A stretch of 37,878 nt of DNA from a virus, in IMG/VR virus record IMGVR_UViG_3300032265_000183, positions 1-37,878 of that record. One strand, given 5' to 3'. Numbering within the stretch: the stretch's first letter is position 1; every line of letters begins with the position of its first letter. The position numbers and the translations under genes are program-made. Under the pieces are notes generated by a model. The model worked only from the letters and a program-made list of their open reading frames with translations. It did not search any database and was not told where the DNA came from. This document shows, piece by piece, positions 1-6,317 of the stretch.

Positions 1-123
1 CGATGCAGAGGGGTTTGAACCCGTCCTGCACGTCCACGACGAGATCGTGCTGGAGACCGCAGATCCTGTAGCAGCCGAGGAGGCCATGCAGCGCGCGATG
101 TGTACGCCGCCCGCATGGGCCGC
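1..123. repeat. Terminal direct repeat, left copy
   Basis: Bases 1-123 match 37756-37878 base for base. The copy lies inside the DNA polymerase gene, and the gene closes in frame across it. The most likely meaning is an assembly overlap from a circular or circularly permuted genome, as expected for headful packaging. A true 123-bp terminal repeat in the virion DNA is possible but less likely, since it would split the polymerase gene. Confidence 0.9.
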
Positions 124-178
124 AGGTCTGCCGCTGGGGATCGAGACGACGATGATGACACGCTACGGGAAGGGGTAG
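1..178 (+). CDS. DNA polymerase family A, C-terminal end (continues from the right end of the window)
   Basis: This is the 3' end of the polymerase gene that starts at 35963. The frame opens with the palm motif C (HVHDEIVLE), which carries a catalytic aspartate and glutamate, and stops at 176-178. Because bases 1-123 are identical to 37756-37878, the reading frame can be joined across the window ends into one 656-residue protein. The primase gene begins 3 bases after the stop, so the two are probably translated from one message. Taken alone the piece has no start and would look like a broken gene; it is a product of where the circular map was cut. Confidence 0.93.
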   Translation, partial: DAEGFEPVLHVHDEIVLETADPVAAEEAMQRAMCTPPAWAAGLPLGIETTMMTRYGKG

Positions 179-181
179 GAC

Positions 182-2518
182 ATGCAAGAACAACAATTCT
201 ACGATTACATTACGGGGCTCGCCCCGGCAGGCGAGACGGCGCTGCTGGTGCGCCAAAAGCCCGTCATGCGCGACGGCGAGCAGCAGACGTTCCTCGACGG
301 TTCGCTGAAGTACACCTGGCCCGCGTATATGCCCACCAAGCCGCGCAAAGAAGGTGAGGCGTGGTATCTCAACACCGGCTCATTCATGGCGTCACGGTTC
401 CTTGACGGCAAGCCCAGCGCCAGTGCCGCGAACTGCGACTACGTCCTGTGCATGATGCTGGACGACATCGGCACCAAGTCCAAGGTGCCGCCCCTGCCGC
501 CAACATGGATCATGGAGACCAGCGAGGGGTCGTTCCAGTGGGGCTACGGCTTCACCGATCAGCCGTCCAAGGGCGAGTTCAGCGCGGCCATCACCGCCAT
601 TGCGGAGGCGGGCTACACGGACCCCGGCGCGACCAATCCTGTACGTAACTTTCGCATTCCCGGTTCTGTCAATCTAAAGCCCGGTCGCGATCTCTTCCGT
701 TCACGTTTGGTTGAGTTCCACCCTGACCGTGAGTACACGCTGCCGCAGATCTGCGAGGCACTTGGCGTCACGCCAGCGGAGGCGGACACCGCGCGCGTCC
801 TGTCGTTCAAGCTGCGCGACACCGGCAAGGACACCGTGCTGGAGTGGCTGAACGACAAGGGTCTGGTGCTGTCGCACGTCAACCCCGAAGGCTGGATGGG
901 CATCGTGTGCCCCAACAACGTCGAGCACACGGACGGCCAGATCGGAGCCCGCTACAAGCCTCTGGACCGCTCGTTCTGTTGCTACCACGGCCATTGCGAG
1001 GGCTTCAGCACGCAGGCGTTTCTGTCGTGGGTGCACGACAACGGTGGCCCGCGCGTCTCGCCAGGTCTGCGCGACGAGTTGCTGGCCGCGCACATGCAGT
1101 CCACCTTGTCCAAGCTGTCGCCCACCGCCGCCTTTCCTGACGAGGCCGCGCGCGTCATCGCCGAGGTGGAGCGCAAGGAGGTCGGGCGGGTTGATAAGGC
1201 GGGCTGGTATGAACGGTTCGCCTACGTTGTGGAGGACGACGCCTACTTCGACATGGACGCCCGCACCGAGTTGAGCCGTCACAGTTTCAACGCCATTTTT
1301 CGCCATGTGTTCTGCAAATCCATTCACGTTACCGGCAAAACCGCGCGGCGCATCGAGGCCAGCGTCTGTTACGACGAGAACCGTAGCGCCGCTAACGCGC
1401 GCCTGTTGCGCGGCATCACCTACGCTGCGGGCGACGGCGTCCTCGTCTCGCGTGACGGCGACGTGTACGGCAACCGCTGGCGCGACGCCCGCCCTGACCT
1501 GAGCGGCGTGGCCGCTGGCGACGTGTCCCGATGGCTGGACCATTGTCGGGTGCTGGTGCCCGAAGAGGCCGAGTTGAACCACTGCTTTGACGTGATGGCG
1601 TTCAAGCTTCAGAATCCCCGCATCAAGATCAACCACGCCGTCCTGCACGGCGGCGATGAGGGTTCCGGCAAGGACACCATGTGGGCTCCGGCCATCTGGG
1701 CGGTCTGCGGGCCAGGTCTCAAGAACCGGGGTCTGGTGGACAACGACGGGCTTACCTCGCAATGGGGCTACGCGCTGGAGTCGGAGATTCTGATCCTCAA
1801 CGAGTTGAAGGAACCAGACGCCAAGGAGCGCCGCACTCTCGCCAACAAGCTGAAGCCCATCATCGCCGCTCCGCCTGAGACGCTGCCGATCAACCGCAAG
1901 GGCCTGCACCCCTACGACATGGTGAATCGTATGATGGTGCTGGCGTTCACGAACGATCCGGTTCCCATCTCGATCTCGTCGCAGGACCGCCGCTGGTTCT
2001 GCGTCTGGTCTGCGGCGGGTCGTATGCCCGCAGACGAGGCGCAGGCGATGTGGGCTTGGTATCGCTCCGGTGGGTTCGAAACCATCGCCCGGTGGTTGGC
2101 TGATCGCGACGTGTCCAAGTTCAACCCGTCTGCGCCGCCCATGTGGACTGAGTTCAAGGAGAACCTGATCGAGAACGGCATGAGCATTGCCGAAAGCTAC
2201 ATCGTGGACTTGATCCGTTCTAAGACCGGCGAGTTCGCTAAAGGCGTTGTCGCCGCGCCATTCTTCAAGCTGTGCCAGTTCCTGACGGTCAACGCGCCTG
2301 GCGGCGTCAAGATCCCGCAGGCGGCGCTCTTGCACGCCCTCAAGGAGGCCGGGTGGATAGACATGGGGCGCATTGGGTCGTTCGAGCACTCCAGTAAGCG
2401 CCACATTTACGCCGCGCCTGACCTAGCGCGGACGCAGACCAAGAGCTATCTGCGGAACCTGCTAGAGCCTGCGGGCAGCACAGACGGCAACGTGCGCGAT
2501 TTCCCCGGTCGGCGCTGA
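182..2518 (+). CDS. Primase-helicase (AEP/RepB-like primase fused to SF3/D5-like helicase)
   Basis: A 778-residue replication protein that should both prime and unwind DNA at the fork. The first 170 residues look like an archaeo-eukaryotic-type (RepB-like) primase: an acidic pair at D94/D95, the segment TSEGSFQW near 113-120, and NFRIPGS near 156-162. A likely zinc-binding cluster follows (C243, H249, C266/C267, H269, H271, C272). The C-terminal half carries a Walker A motif, GGDEGSGKDT, with K497, and a Walker B-like ILNE at 538-541, as in DUF5906/VapE/D5-type phage helicases. The start is 3 bases after the polymerase stop, preceded by a G-rich run (GGGAAGGGG). No separate loader was recognised. 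The two-domain reading is by motif recognition only. Confidence 0.88.
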   Translation: MQEQQFYDYITGLAPAGETALLVRQKPVMRDGEQQTFLDGSLKYTWPAYMPTKPRKEGEAWYLNTGSFMASRFLDGKPSASAANCDYVLCMMLDDIGTKSKVPPLPPTWIMETSEGSFQWGYGFTDQPSKGEFSAAITAIAEAGYTDPGATNPVRNFRIPGSVNLKPGRDLFRSRLVEFHPDREYTLPQICEALGVTPAEADTARVLSFKLRDTGKDTVLEWLNDKGLVLSHVNPEGWMGIVCPNNVEHTDGQIGARYKPLDRSFCCYHGHCEGFSTQAFLSWVHDNGGPRVSPGLRDELLAAHMQSTLSKLSPTAAFPDEAARVIAEVERKEVGRVDKAGWYERFAYVVEDDAYFDMDARTELSRHSFNAIFRHVFCKSIHVTGKTARRIEASVCYDENRSAANARLLRGITYAAGDGVLVSRDGDVYGNRWRDARPDLSGVAAGDVSRWLDHCRVLVPEEAELNHCFDVMAFKLQNPRIKINHAVLHGGDEGSGKDTMWAPAIWAVCGPGLKNRGLVDNDGLTSQWGYALESEILILNELKEPDAKERRTLANKLKPIIAAPPETLPINRKGLHPYDMVNRMMVLAFTNDPVPISISSQDRRWFCVWSAAGRMPADEAQAMWAWYRSGGFETIARWLADRDVSKFNPSAPPMWTEFKENLIENGMSIAESYIVDLIRSKTGEFAKGVVAAPFFKLCQFLTVNAPGGVKIPQAALLHALKEAGWIDMGRIGSFEHSSKRHIYAAPDLARTQTKSYLRNLLEPAGSTDGNVRDFPGRR

Positions 2519-2527
2519 CACGAAAGA

Positions 2528-2552
2528 CCCCCGGCGCGTTAGCGACCGGGGG
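2528..2552. terminator. Hairpin after the primase gene
   Basis: CCCCCGG at 2528-2534 pairs with CCGGGGG at 2546-2552. An inner CGC/GCG pairing around a GTTA loop adds three more pairs with one bulged A. It lies 9 bases after the primase stop in the gap between two convergent operons. There is no long T-run on the plus side, so it may need Rho or act as a two-way barrier. Confidence 0.6.
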
Positions 2553-2612
2553 CAAGTTGCGTTTCGAACAAACACTAGGACTAGGCTACTCAAACACCTC
2601 ACAATCTACGCC

Positions 2613-2648
2613 GGGGCGGGTGCCCCAGCGATCCGGTCTTCACCGGAT
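2613..2648. terminator. Two stacked hairpins at the end of the minus-strand operon
   Basis: GGGGC/GCCCC (2613-2626, loop GGGT) and a perfect 7-bp stem ATCCGGT/ACCGGAT (2631-2648, loop CTTC) sit over and just beyond the stop codon of the minus-strand gene ending at 2640. With the hairpin at 2528-2552 they fill the 121-base convergent gap. No T-run is seen, so termination strength is uncertain. Confidence 0.45.
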
Positions 2649-3014
2649 AGGTTTAGCGGCACGGGCCGCATGTTCATCATCATCGCGCAGCGCACGGGTC
2701 GCAATGGACCATGCGCTCTCAATTTCGCGCGGGGGCAGATCCTCGATCACGCGCAGATTAGCGCGCAAGTTCTCGATGCGATACTCCAGCGTTTCAACGG
2801 TGTCGTTTATGGCGCAAGCGGTCGCGCGGTCGTCAACGCCCAAGATGATCAACAGTTCTTCGATCTCGCGCTCCATTTCTTTATGGAACATACGTTGGCG
2901 CACGCCTTCGCAATAGTAAGCAAGCAGTGCCGCTTCATGGATCGCTTTGCCCGCGATTTGGATCTTCACATACGCGATTGCGTCATGCTCGTTTACGTAG
3001 ATCTGAAATGCCAT
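2640..3014 (-). CDS. Hypothetical early protein, 124 aa
   Basis: Last gene of the minus-strand early operon. The start is well set: AGGGGAG lies about 7 bases before the ATG at 3014. The protein has no signal peptide or membrane segment. It is mainly helical by eye, with a strongly charged stretch around residues 45-60 (KEMEREIEELL) and another acidic/basic helix near the C-terminus, suggesting a short coiled coil. I do not recognise a family. An open frame on the other strand (2670-3068) overlaps it but lacks a comparable ribosome site and faces the wrong way for this operon. Confidence 0.7.
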   Translation of the reverse strand: MAFQIYVNEHDAIAYVKIQIAGKAIHEAALLAYYCEGVRQRMFHKEMEREIEELLIILGVDDRATACAINDTVETLEYRIENLRANLRVIEDLPPREIESAWSIATRALRDDDEHAARAAKPIR

Positions 3015-3072
3015 TGTAGTCTCCCCTTAGTTGACGGTGGACCATCGCACGTCAGCGCGATGGCGTAAAGGA

Positions 3073-3276
3073 TTATTCTGCGGTCAACTTGCGCCCCATT
3101 GTCGGGTTGGGCCGCCCGCGCACGTCAGGATTAGGCCATACCCAGATCTCGCCCGTGTCGTCTTGGATGCAGACCCATAGCAGGTGGTGCTCGTCGCCGT
3201 TGTCGATCAGGAAGTGGCACAGCGCCCGCCTTAGCGGGGTCGTCAGTGGCATGGTGGGGTTCAGTTGCAGGATCAC
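3073..3276 (-). CDS. Small conserved-looking phage protein, 67 aa
   Basis: It starts with GTG at 3276, overlapping the stop of the upstream gene (GTGA, 3273-3276), with GGAGGG a few bases ahead. The middle, HLLWVCIQDDTGEIWVWPNP, is aromatic and acidic and then turns basic (RGRPNP). This pattern recurs in small phage early proteins I recall, but without an assigned function. It looks like a compact beta fold, with no membrane segment. The four-base overlap indicates translational coupling with the DUF6378-type gene. Confidence 0.75.
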   Translation of the reverse strand: MILQLNPTMPLTTPLRRALCHFLIDNGDEHHLLWVCIQDDTGEIWVWPNPDVRGRPNPTMGRKLTAE

Positions 3277-3626
3277 GGCCTGCCCTCCGTCAGGAACGCT
3301 GGCGCGTCCAGCGGCTCATCGCCGAGCCTGTCGGGCATGGACACCTCGCGGGTGACGGGCGCCTGCGCCTGCACCAAGTCGCGCAGCACCAGTTCGAAGT
3401 AGCCCGCGCCGTCCTGCCAATGGTCCTGATAGGACGGGTCGCCGCACAGGATGCGCGCCACCTTGTCAGCGACGACTTCCAGCGCTTGCGCCTGCGCCAC
3501 GTCAAGGCGGTTCCAATTGCGCGAGGTTCGCATGAGTTGCTTGATAGCCTGCGAGTAGCCCGCCACTTCGCGGAACAGCCCGTGGGTCTGTTCGCGGTCG
3601 GATAGGATCTGGTCTGTGAGGCTCAT
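3273..3626 (-). CDS. DUF6378-type phage protein
   Basis: A 117-residue soluble protein. The N-terminal REQTHGLFREV followed by a long helix, then ALEVVADKVARILCGDP and QDHWQDGAGYFEL, match the pattern I recall for DUF6378: an early phage protein with ERxxTHG, a KxARIxxGDP block and a DxxDxAGY-like block. The repeated conserved acids and the DHW..D..GY motif are reminiscent of all-alpha NTP pyrophosphatases, but that is inference only. It overlaps both neighbours by four bases (ATGA at its start, GTGA at its end), so it is translated as part of a chain with the DnaA-like gene upstream. Confidence 0.78.
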   Translation of the reverse strand: MSLTDQILSDREQTHGLFREVAGYSQAIKQLMRTSRNWNRLDVAQAQALEVVADKVARILCGDPSYQDHWQDGAGYFELVLRDLVQAQAPVTREVSMPDRLGDEPLDAPAFLTEGRP

Positions 3627-4009
3627 TTTTTACGGTCCTTCTTTGAATATAGGGCATTCATGATGGTGGTGTGGTCGCGTCCGCAAAAGATCCCGATCTT
3701 CATGAGCGACCACCCATGCTTGCGGAGCGCCTTGTAAACGTCCGCTCTGGCGCGTGTGTAGGGTAGGGTGCGGCTTGGACCCATGGCGTCGGTCCAGGTC
3801 ATGCCATGGGGCACGAGCGCCGCTTGAGCAATCCGCCTGGCGTCGGATAGGGTGTATTGAAAGGACGCCGGGGGCGGGTCGGGTTCCGGTTCCGGTTCGG
3901 GCGGCGGGGGCGGCGCGATGGCGACCGGGGCGCGCGGTGGTCCGCCGTTGAGCCGCGCGCGGACGGCCTTGTAGTGGTCCGACAGGGCTAGGAAGTAATC
4001 GACGCTCAT
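3623..4009 (-). CDS. DnaA domain-IV-like DNA-binding protein
   Basis: A 128-residue protein in three parts: a short N-terminal helix (1-20), a proline/glutamate-rich linker (residues 23-48, with runs of P and alternating E-P), and a C-terminal domain (about 52-125). The last domain contains GWSLMKIGIFCGRDHTTIM, which fits the DnaA C-terminal helix-turn-helix signature (sL.eIG..fgRDHtTv) with R111, D112, H113, T114 and T115. In DnaA this loop reads the 9-base DnaA box. No AAA+ ATPase part is present. It could occupy DnaA boxes on host or phage DNA, or regulate transcription. It overlaps both neighbours by ATGA junctions. Confidence 0.85.
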   Translation of the reverse strand: MSVDYFLALSDHYKAVRARLNGGPPRAPVAIAPPPPPEPEPEPDPPPASFQYTLSDARRIAQAALVPHGMTWTDAMGPSRTLPYTRARADVYKALRKHGWSLMKIGIFCGRDHTTIMNALYSKKDRKK

Positions 4010-4200
4010 GGGACCATCTCCATGAGCCAGCGCCGGGCGTCGCGTTCGTTCTTAGCGTAGCCCAAAGCGCCCAAGACGGTCACGCAGCGCCACGCGCGGG
4101 CATGGGTGCGCTTGTAGCGGACGGCGGCGTAGTGGCCTAACAAGCGCCCGTAGTAGGTCACCGTGCGCGTCGCGTCGGGGTGGGTTGTGGTTGTGATCAT
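4006..4200 (-). CDS. Hypothetical small basic protein, 64 aa
   Basis: I place the start at the ATG at 4200 because GGAGGG sits 7 bases upstream. A longer frame beginning at 4251 would run into the preceding gene. The protein is arginine-rich (RLLGHYAAVRYKRTHARAWR) and ends in an acidic-basic helix. It has no membrane segment or recognised domain; nucleic-acid contact is plausible from charge alone. The start is one base after the upstream stop, and the stop overlaps the start of the DnaA-like gene (ATGA, 4006-4009), so it belongs to the same translational chain. Confidence 0.68.
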   Translation of the reverse strand: MITTTTHPDATRTVTYYGRLLGHYAAVRYKRTHARAWRCVTVLGALGYAKNERDARRWLMEMVP

Positions 4201-4201
4201 G

Positions 4202-4450
4202 TCACGCCCTCCGGTTCTGAGCGCGCACTGCGCGCAGGATCTCGTGCCCATCGCTCGCCCACACGCCGGAGGCGCAGGGGCACGGGTGCGAGGGCGGGAC
4301 GCGCGCCAGTTCGCGGGCCTGCAGGGCGCGCACGGCGCTCAAGACGGCCTGACCGTATGCGCGCCGGTCGGCGTCAGGGTTGCGCCTGTAGCGGTCCAAG
4401 CCGGTGAGATGGGGATATTGCGGGCCGTCTTTGTGGCGATGCTTTGCCAT
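4202..4450 (-). CDS. Hypothetical early protein, 82 aa
   Basis: The ATG at 4450 is preceded by GGAGGTG at a good distance. A GTG two codons earlier is possible but would sit too close to that site. The protein is basic at the N-terminus (MAKHRHKDG), has a central helix (RRAYGQAVLSAVRALQAREL) and a C-P-C pair (SHPCPCASG) near residue 58. No family is recognised. The next gene starts one base after its stop, and a tiny membrane-protein gene ends 16 bases upstream of its start. Confidence 0.65.
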   Translation of the reverse strand: MAKHRHKDGPQYPHLTGLDRYRRNPDADRRAYGQAVLSAVRALQARELARVPPSHPCPCASGVWASDGHEILRAVRAQNRRA

Positions 4451-4466
4451 GGTCACACCTCCAGAT

Positions 4467-4547
4467 CTATATGAACGCCATTGCCAGAAGGGCGCCGACT
4501 ATTGCTAGGCTTACGATGGTCAGGGTTGCTTCGATTATCGCGATCAT
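4467..4547 (-). CDS. Very small single-span membrane protein, 26 aa
   Basis: ATG at 4547 to TAG at 4467. The product, MIAIIEATLTIVSLAIVGAL followed by LAMAFI, is almost wholly hydrophobic after one glutamate at position 6, so one transmembrane helix fits. A weak AAAGG lies upstream. It is followed by the ribosome site of the next gene, which suggests a deliberate spacing. A second protein of the same size and build lies at 5828-5911. Small early membrane proteins of this kind are common in phages; their targets are usually unknown. Confidence 0.55.
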   Translation of the reverse strand: MIAIIEATLTIVSLAIVGALLAMAFI

Positions 4548-4628
4548 GTGCAGGGCCTTTCAGTGGCGTGGGGTGCGGGGGGCGACGCGCCGGGTGGCGC
4601 GCCGTGGGGGCGATGGGGCGTATGGGCG

Positions 4629-4961
4629 TCACGCGCATGAGGCGGTTTGCTTCCATTCGCGGGGTGTGGGGTCGCGTTCCCATGAGGCCTTGGCGTGGTC
4701 GTCAAGTTGCGCCCACGACCGGCGGGGCGTGCCACCGTCATAGTAAGGATGACGGCGGATGTCTTCATGGTATGCCCATTCGCCCGGCGTGATGATGCCA
4801 AGGGCGAGATCCAAGGCGTCCCACGCCGCTTGTTTGGTTGACCATACGCCTTCCGTTTTGCGAATCAGATCGCGCCCGATGCGCTCGCGCGCGCTTGTGA
4901 GGCAATCAATATACCAATCGCCGCTTGAGCCTTGGTAAACGTAAAAGCCGGGGTTGTTCAT
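4629..4961 (-). CDS. Hypothetical early protein, 110 aa
   Basis: The start at 4961 is preceded by AAGGGAACGG. The protein opens with MNNPGFYVYQGSSGDWYIDC, a strand-turn-strand pattern, and continues with an amphipathic region and a tryptophan-rich, charged C-terminus (RRSWAQLDDHAKASWE). No membrane segment is seen and no family is recognised. The 82-base gap to the next gene (4548-4628) is G/C-rich and holds nothing clear beyond the weak ribosome site of the small membrane protein. Confidence 0.7.
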   Translation of the reverse strand: MNNPGFYVYQGSSGDWYIDCLTSARERIGRDLIRKTEGVWSTKQAAWDALDLALGIITPGEWAYHEDIRRHPYYDGGTPRRSWAQLDDHAKASWERDPTPREWKQTASCA

Positions 4962-5003
4962 GGTTCCGTTCCCTTCTATTGCACAAGATTTCTTTACAGT
5001 ATA

Positions 5004-5023
5004 GGGCTTGCATTGGCAAGCCC
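5004..5023. terminator. Perfect 8-bp hairpin between two early genes
   Basis: GGGCTTGC (5004-5011) pairs with GCAAGCCC (5016-5023) around a four-base loop. It begins 11 bases after the stop of the gene at 5035 and lies upstream of the gene starting at 4961. No T-run follows on the minus strand; instead a TATACT hexamer comes directly after the stem. It may be a weak terminator or processing site, or an operator next to a promoter for the downstream genes. Confidence 0.45.
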
Positions 5024-5034
5024 CATGACGCGGG

Positions 5035-5748
5035 TTAGCGGACCACGAAACCGCTTGTGTCGCGCTTGGCCTTGTTGCCCTTGGGGCTCAGGGCGACAAC
5101 CACCCCGCGCGGGTCCAAGTGACGCAAATCGTGCTCGTCGCCGTTGATGGTAGGATAGCCATTCCAAGTCTCAGGAAAGGCCTTGGCAAACACTACGGCG
5201 ACGTTGCCGCCCGCTTGCAGGATTTGAACGCATTGCGCCTCATTCACTTCCGAATGGGAAAACGTGAGGTGGTAGTTTGCAGGAAACTTGCCTTGTGCGT
5301 GGGCAAGCGCGCGCTTGAAGCTTTTCGTGTAGTCAGTGAATTGGATATCGGGAAACGTCTCCATCATGGTCGCGCCGCTTTCATCGCGAATCGACTCCCA
5401 TGCGATATCGGTAGAACCATTCGGGCGAATGCAGAGCTTAAGCGCGCCTTTTAGGGCTTGACGCATTGCGGCGCGAATCGCACGCCACATATCGCGCATG
5501 TAGGCTTTGCGCTGTTTCATAAAGCGGCGCGCCTTGGCAATGCGAGATTGAATGACGGAAGGATAATAGACGGCGGCGCCCGAATGCTCGCCAAGGCAAA
5601 GGTTAATGCAACCAAGGCTTGCGTTGCCGCACAAGTTGCCCACGCCAGCAAGGCGCGCGGGCGCCATGTAGTGAATGCCATTCAACCAACCAAACGACTG
5701 AGCTTTTGCCGCTTTGGGATTGTCGACTGAAAAGATACGGTTTTGCAT
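5035..5748 (-). CDS. Cysteine-motif phage protein (DUF7227-like)
   Basis: I take the ATG at 5748, because AAGGACG lies about 7 bases ahead; the longer frame from 5766 would place that site inside the gene. The 237-residue protein has a C-x6-C-x3-C cluster (NLCGNASLGCINLCLG, C40, C47, C51), then SVIQSRIAKARRFMKQRK, an IRPNGSTDIAWE block, a TDYTKS block, YHLTFSHSEVNE, and a C-terminal INGDEHDLRHLDP and KRDTSGF. I recall this pattern as a widespread phage family labelled DUF7227; the label cannot be checked here. The clustered cysteines suggest a metal or Fe-S site, but the spacing is not the classic radical-SAM one. Its role is unknown. Confidence 0.75.
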   Translation of the reverse strand: MQNRIFSVDNPKAAKAQSFGWLNGIHYMAPARLAGVGNLCGNASLGCINLCLGEHSGAAVYYPSVIQSRIAKARRFMKQRKAYMRDMWRAIRAAMRQALKGALKLCIRPNGSTDIAWESIRDESGATMMETFPDIQFTDYTKSFKRALAHAQGKFPANYHLTFSHSEVNEAQCVQILQAGGNVAVVFAKAFPETWNGYPTINGDEHDLRHLDPRGVVVALSPKGNKAKRDTSGFVVR

Positions 5749-5827
5749 TGTGTTCGTCCTTCGCATTTGGCGCTCTTTGCTGGCGCTCTGGAATAGGGGC
5801 GCCCGTGGGCGCCCGCATTTCAGAGCG

Positions 5828-5911
5828 TCAATCCAGAATGGCGGTCACGATGAAACCGGCGGTCAGAACGACGATGGTCAGAATGGCGGTGAAGATTTCC
5901 AGATTGTGCAT
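5828..5911 (-). CDS. Very small single-span membrane protein, 27 aa, first gene of the early operon
   Basis: ATG at 5911 to TGA at 5828, with GGAGC a few bases ahead. The product begins MHNLEIFTAILTIVVLTAGF and ends with a hydrophobic stretch closed by LD: one helix that could span the membrane. It is the promoter-proximal gene of the minus-strand early operon, so it should be made very early. It resembles the 26-residue product at 4467-4547 in size and layout (a glutamate near position 5-6, then A/T-L-T-I-V). Confidence 0.6.
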   Translation of the reverse strand: MHNLEIFTAILTIVVLTAGFIVTAILD

Positions 5912-5935
5912 TTGCTTGCTCCGTTTCGATGACTA

Positions 5936-5964
5936 ACCCTACTCTCGTCATTTAGGCTTGTAAA
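5936..5964 (-). promoter_or_regulatory. Sigma70-like promoter for the early minus-strand operon
   Basis: Reading leftward, TTTACA (-35, 5964-5959) is followed after exactly 17 bases by TAGGGT (-10, 5941-5936). Predicted initiation near 5929 gives a leader of about 18 bases that contains the GGAGC site of the first gene (ATG at 5911). The -10 is weak, but geometry and location fit well. Confidence 0.55.
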
Positions 5965-5976
5965 GCATTTTAATGC
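5965..5976. promoter_or_regulatory. Palindrome abutting the early promoter (possible operator)
   Basis: GCATT-TT-AATGC is an inverted repeat with 5-base arms that touches the upstream edge of the -35 box of the early promoter. A bound dimer here could activate or block that promoter. The site is short and no regulator is identified. Confidence 0.35.
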
Positions 5977-6080
5977 AAGATAGCGAAAAAAGTTTTTAGG
6001 CGTCTTTTTGGTAGCCTGTTAGTCGCGTGATTAGGCGTGGGGAAACGGTGTGGAAGCGCGGGAATTGCGGGGGGTTTGGC

Positions 6081-6160
6081 TTTTTAGGTCATGAGTATGA
6101 TATATGTTTAGAAGATTATAATTTACATATATATACTGTAGAATAGAATTGTAGGCCGCG
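6081..6160. other. AT-rich patch in the large intergenic region
   Basis: The stretch around 6091-6151 is dominated by A and T (runs such as TTATAATTTACATATATATAC) inside otherwise GC-rich DNA. It lies directly left of the repeat cluster that starts at 6188. It could be a DNA-unwinding element of an origin, or could hold promoters (TATAAT and TATACT hexamers are present without a good -35 partner). No gene is seen in it. Confidence 0.45.
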
Positions 6161-6187
6161 ACGTGCGCGCGCGTGTGAGCGACTTGG

Positions 6188-6277
6188 ATTGGCGCGCCAA
6201 TAACGCCAATCGGCCAATAAAACGCCTATCGGCCCCTATTCGCGCCCTGGCGCACACTGGCGATTGGCCGATTGGCG
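6188..6277. repeat. Palindrome and CGCCAATCGG motif cluster
   Basis: ATTGGCGCGCCAAT (6188-6201) is a perfect 14-bp palindrome. It is followed by AACGCCAATCGGCC (6202-6215), a variant copy AACGCCTATCGGCC (6221-6234) exactly 19 bases on, and two overlapping inverted copies (6261-6277). Two further direct copies occur at 6308-6317 and 6407-6417, the second inside a 17-base exact repeat (6301-6317 and 6400-6416). Several sites of one sequence in both orientations, in non-coding DNA, indicate a protein-binding region such as an origin, operator or packaging site. Confidence 0.7.
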
Positions 6278-6317
6278 TTTTGGGCCTCTAAAAAAAAGAG
6301 GCCAAAGACGCCAATCG
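6269..6317. repeat. Large imperfect dyad with 21-base arms
   Basis: The arm 6269-6289 pairs with 6297-6317 over 21 positions with two mismatches, leaving a loop of seven A residues. The inner 7 bp (GGCCTCT/AGAGGCC) are perfect. Both outer ends are copies of the CGCCAATCG motif. It could be a bidirectional terminator insulating the divergent operons, or a single-strand initiation hairpin for the primase. With the A-run in the loop and no T-run after the stem it is not a standard intrinsic terminator. Confidence 0.65.

Noticed and set aside
701-2404. 567-residue open frame on the minus strand
   Set aside because: It lies wholly opposite the primase-helicase gene, whose motifs are convincing. 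Long antisense frames are usual in GC-rich coding DNA. Its protein has no recognisable domain.
2557-3068. Plus-strand open frames opposite the first minus-strand gene
   Set aside because: No good ribosome site. The minus-strand frame 2640-3014 has AGGGGAG in place and continues a tight operon.
4453-4801. Two histidine/proline/arginine-rich minus-strand frames (4453-4683 and 4544-4801)
   Set aside because: They overlap the better supported genes at 4467-4547 and 4629-4961 and have shadow-like composition.
6031-6080. Possible G-quadruplex from several G runs in the intergenic region
   Set aside because: Only three runs of three or more G with long loops are visible; the evidence is too weak to list.
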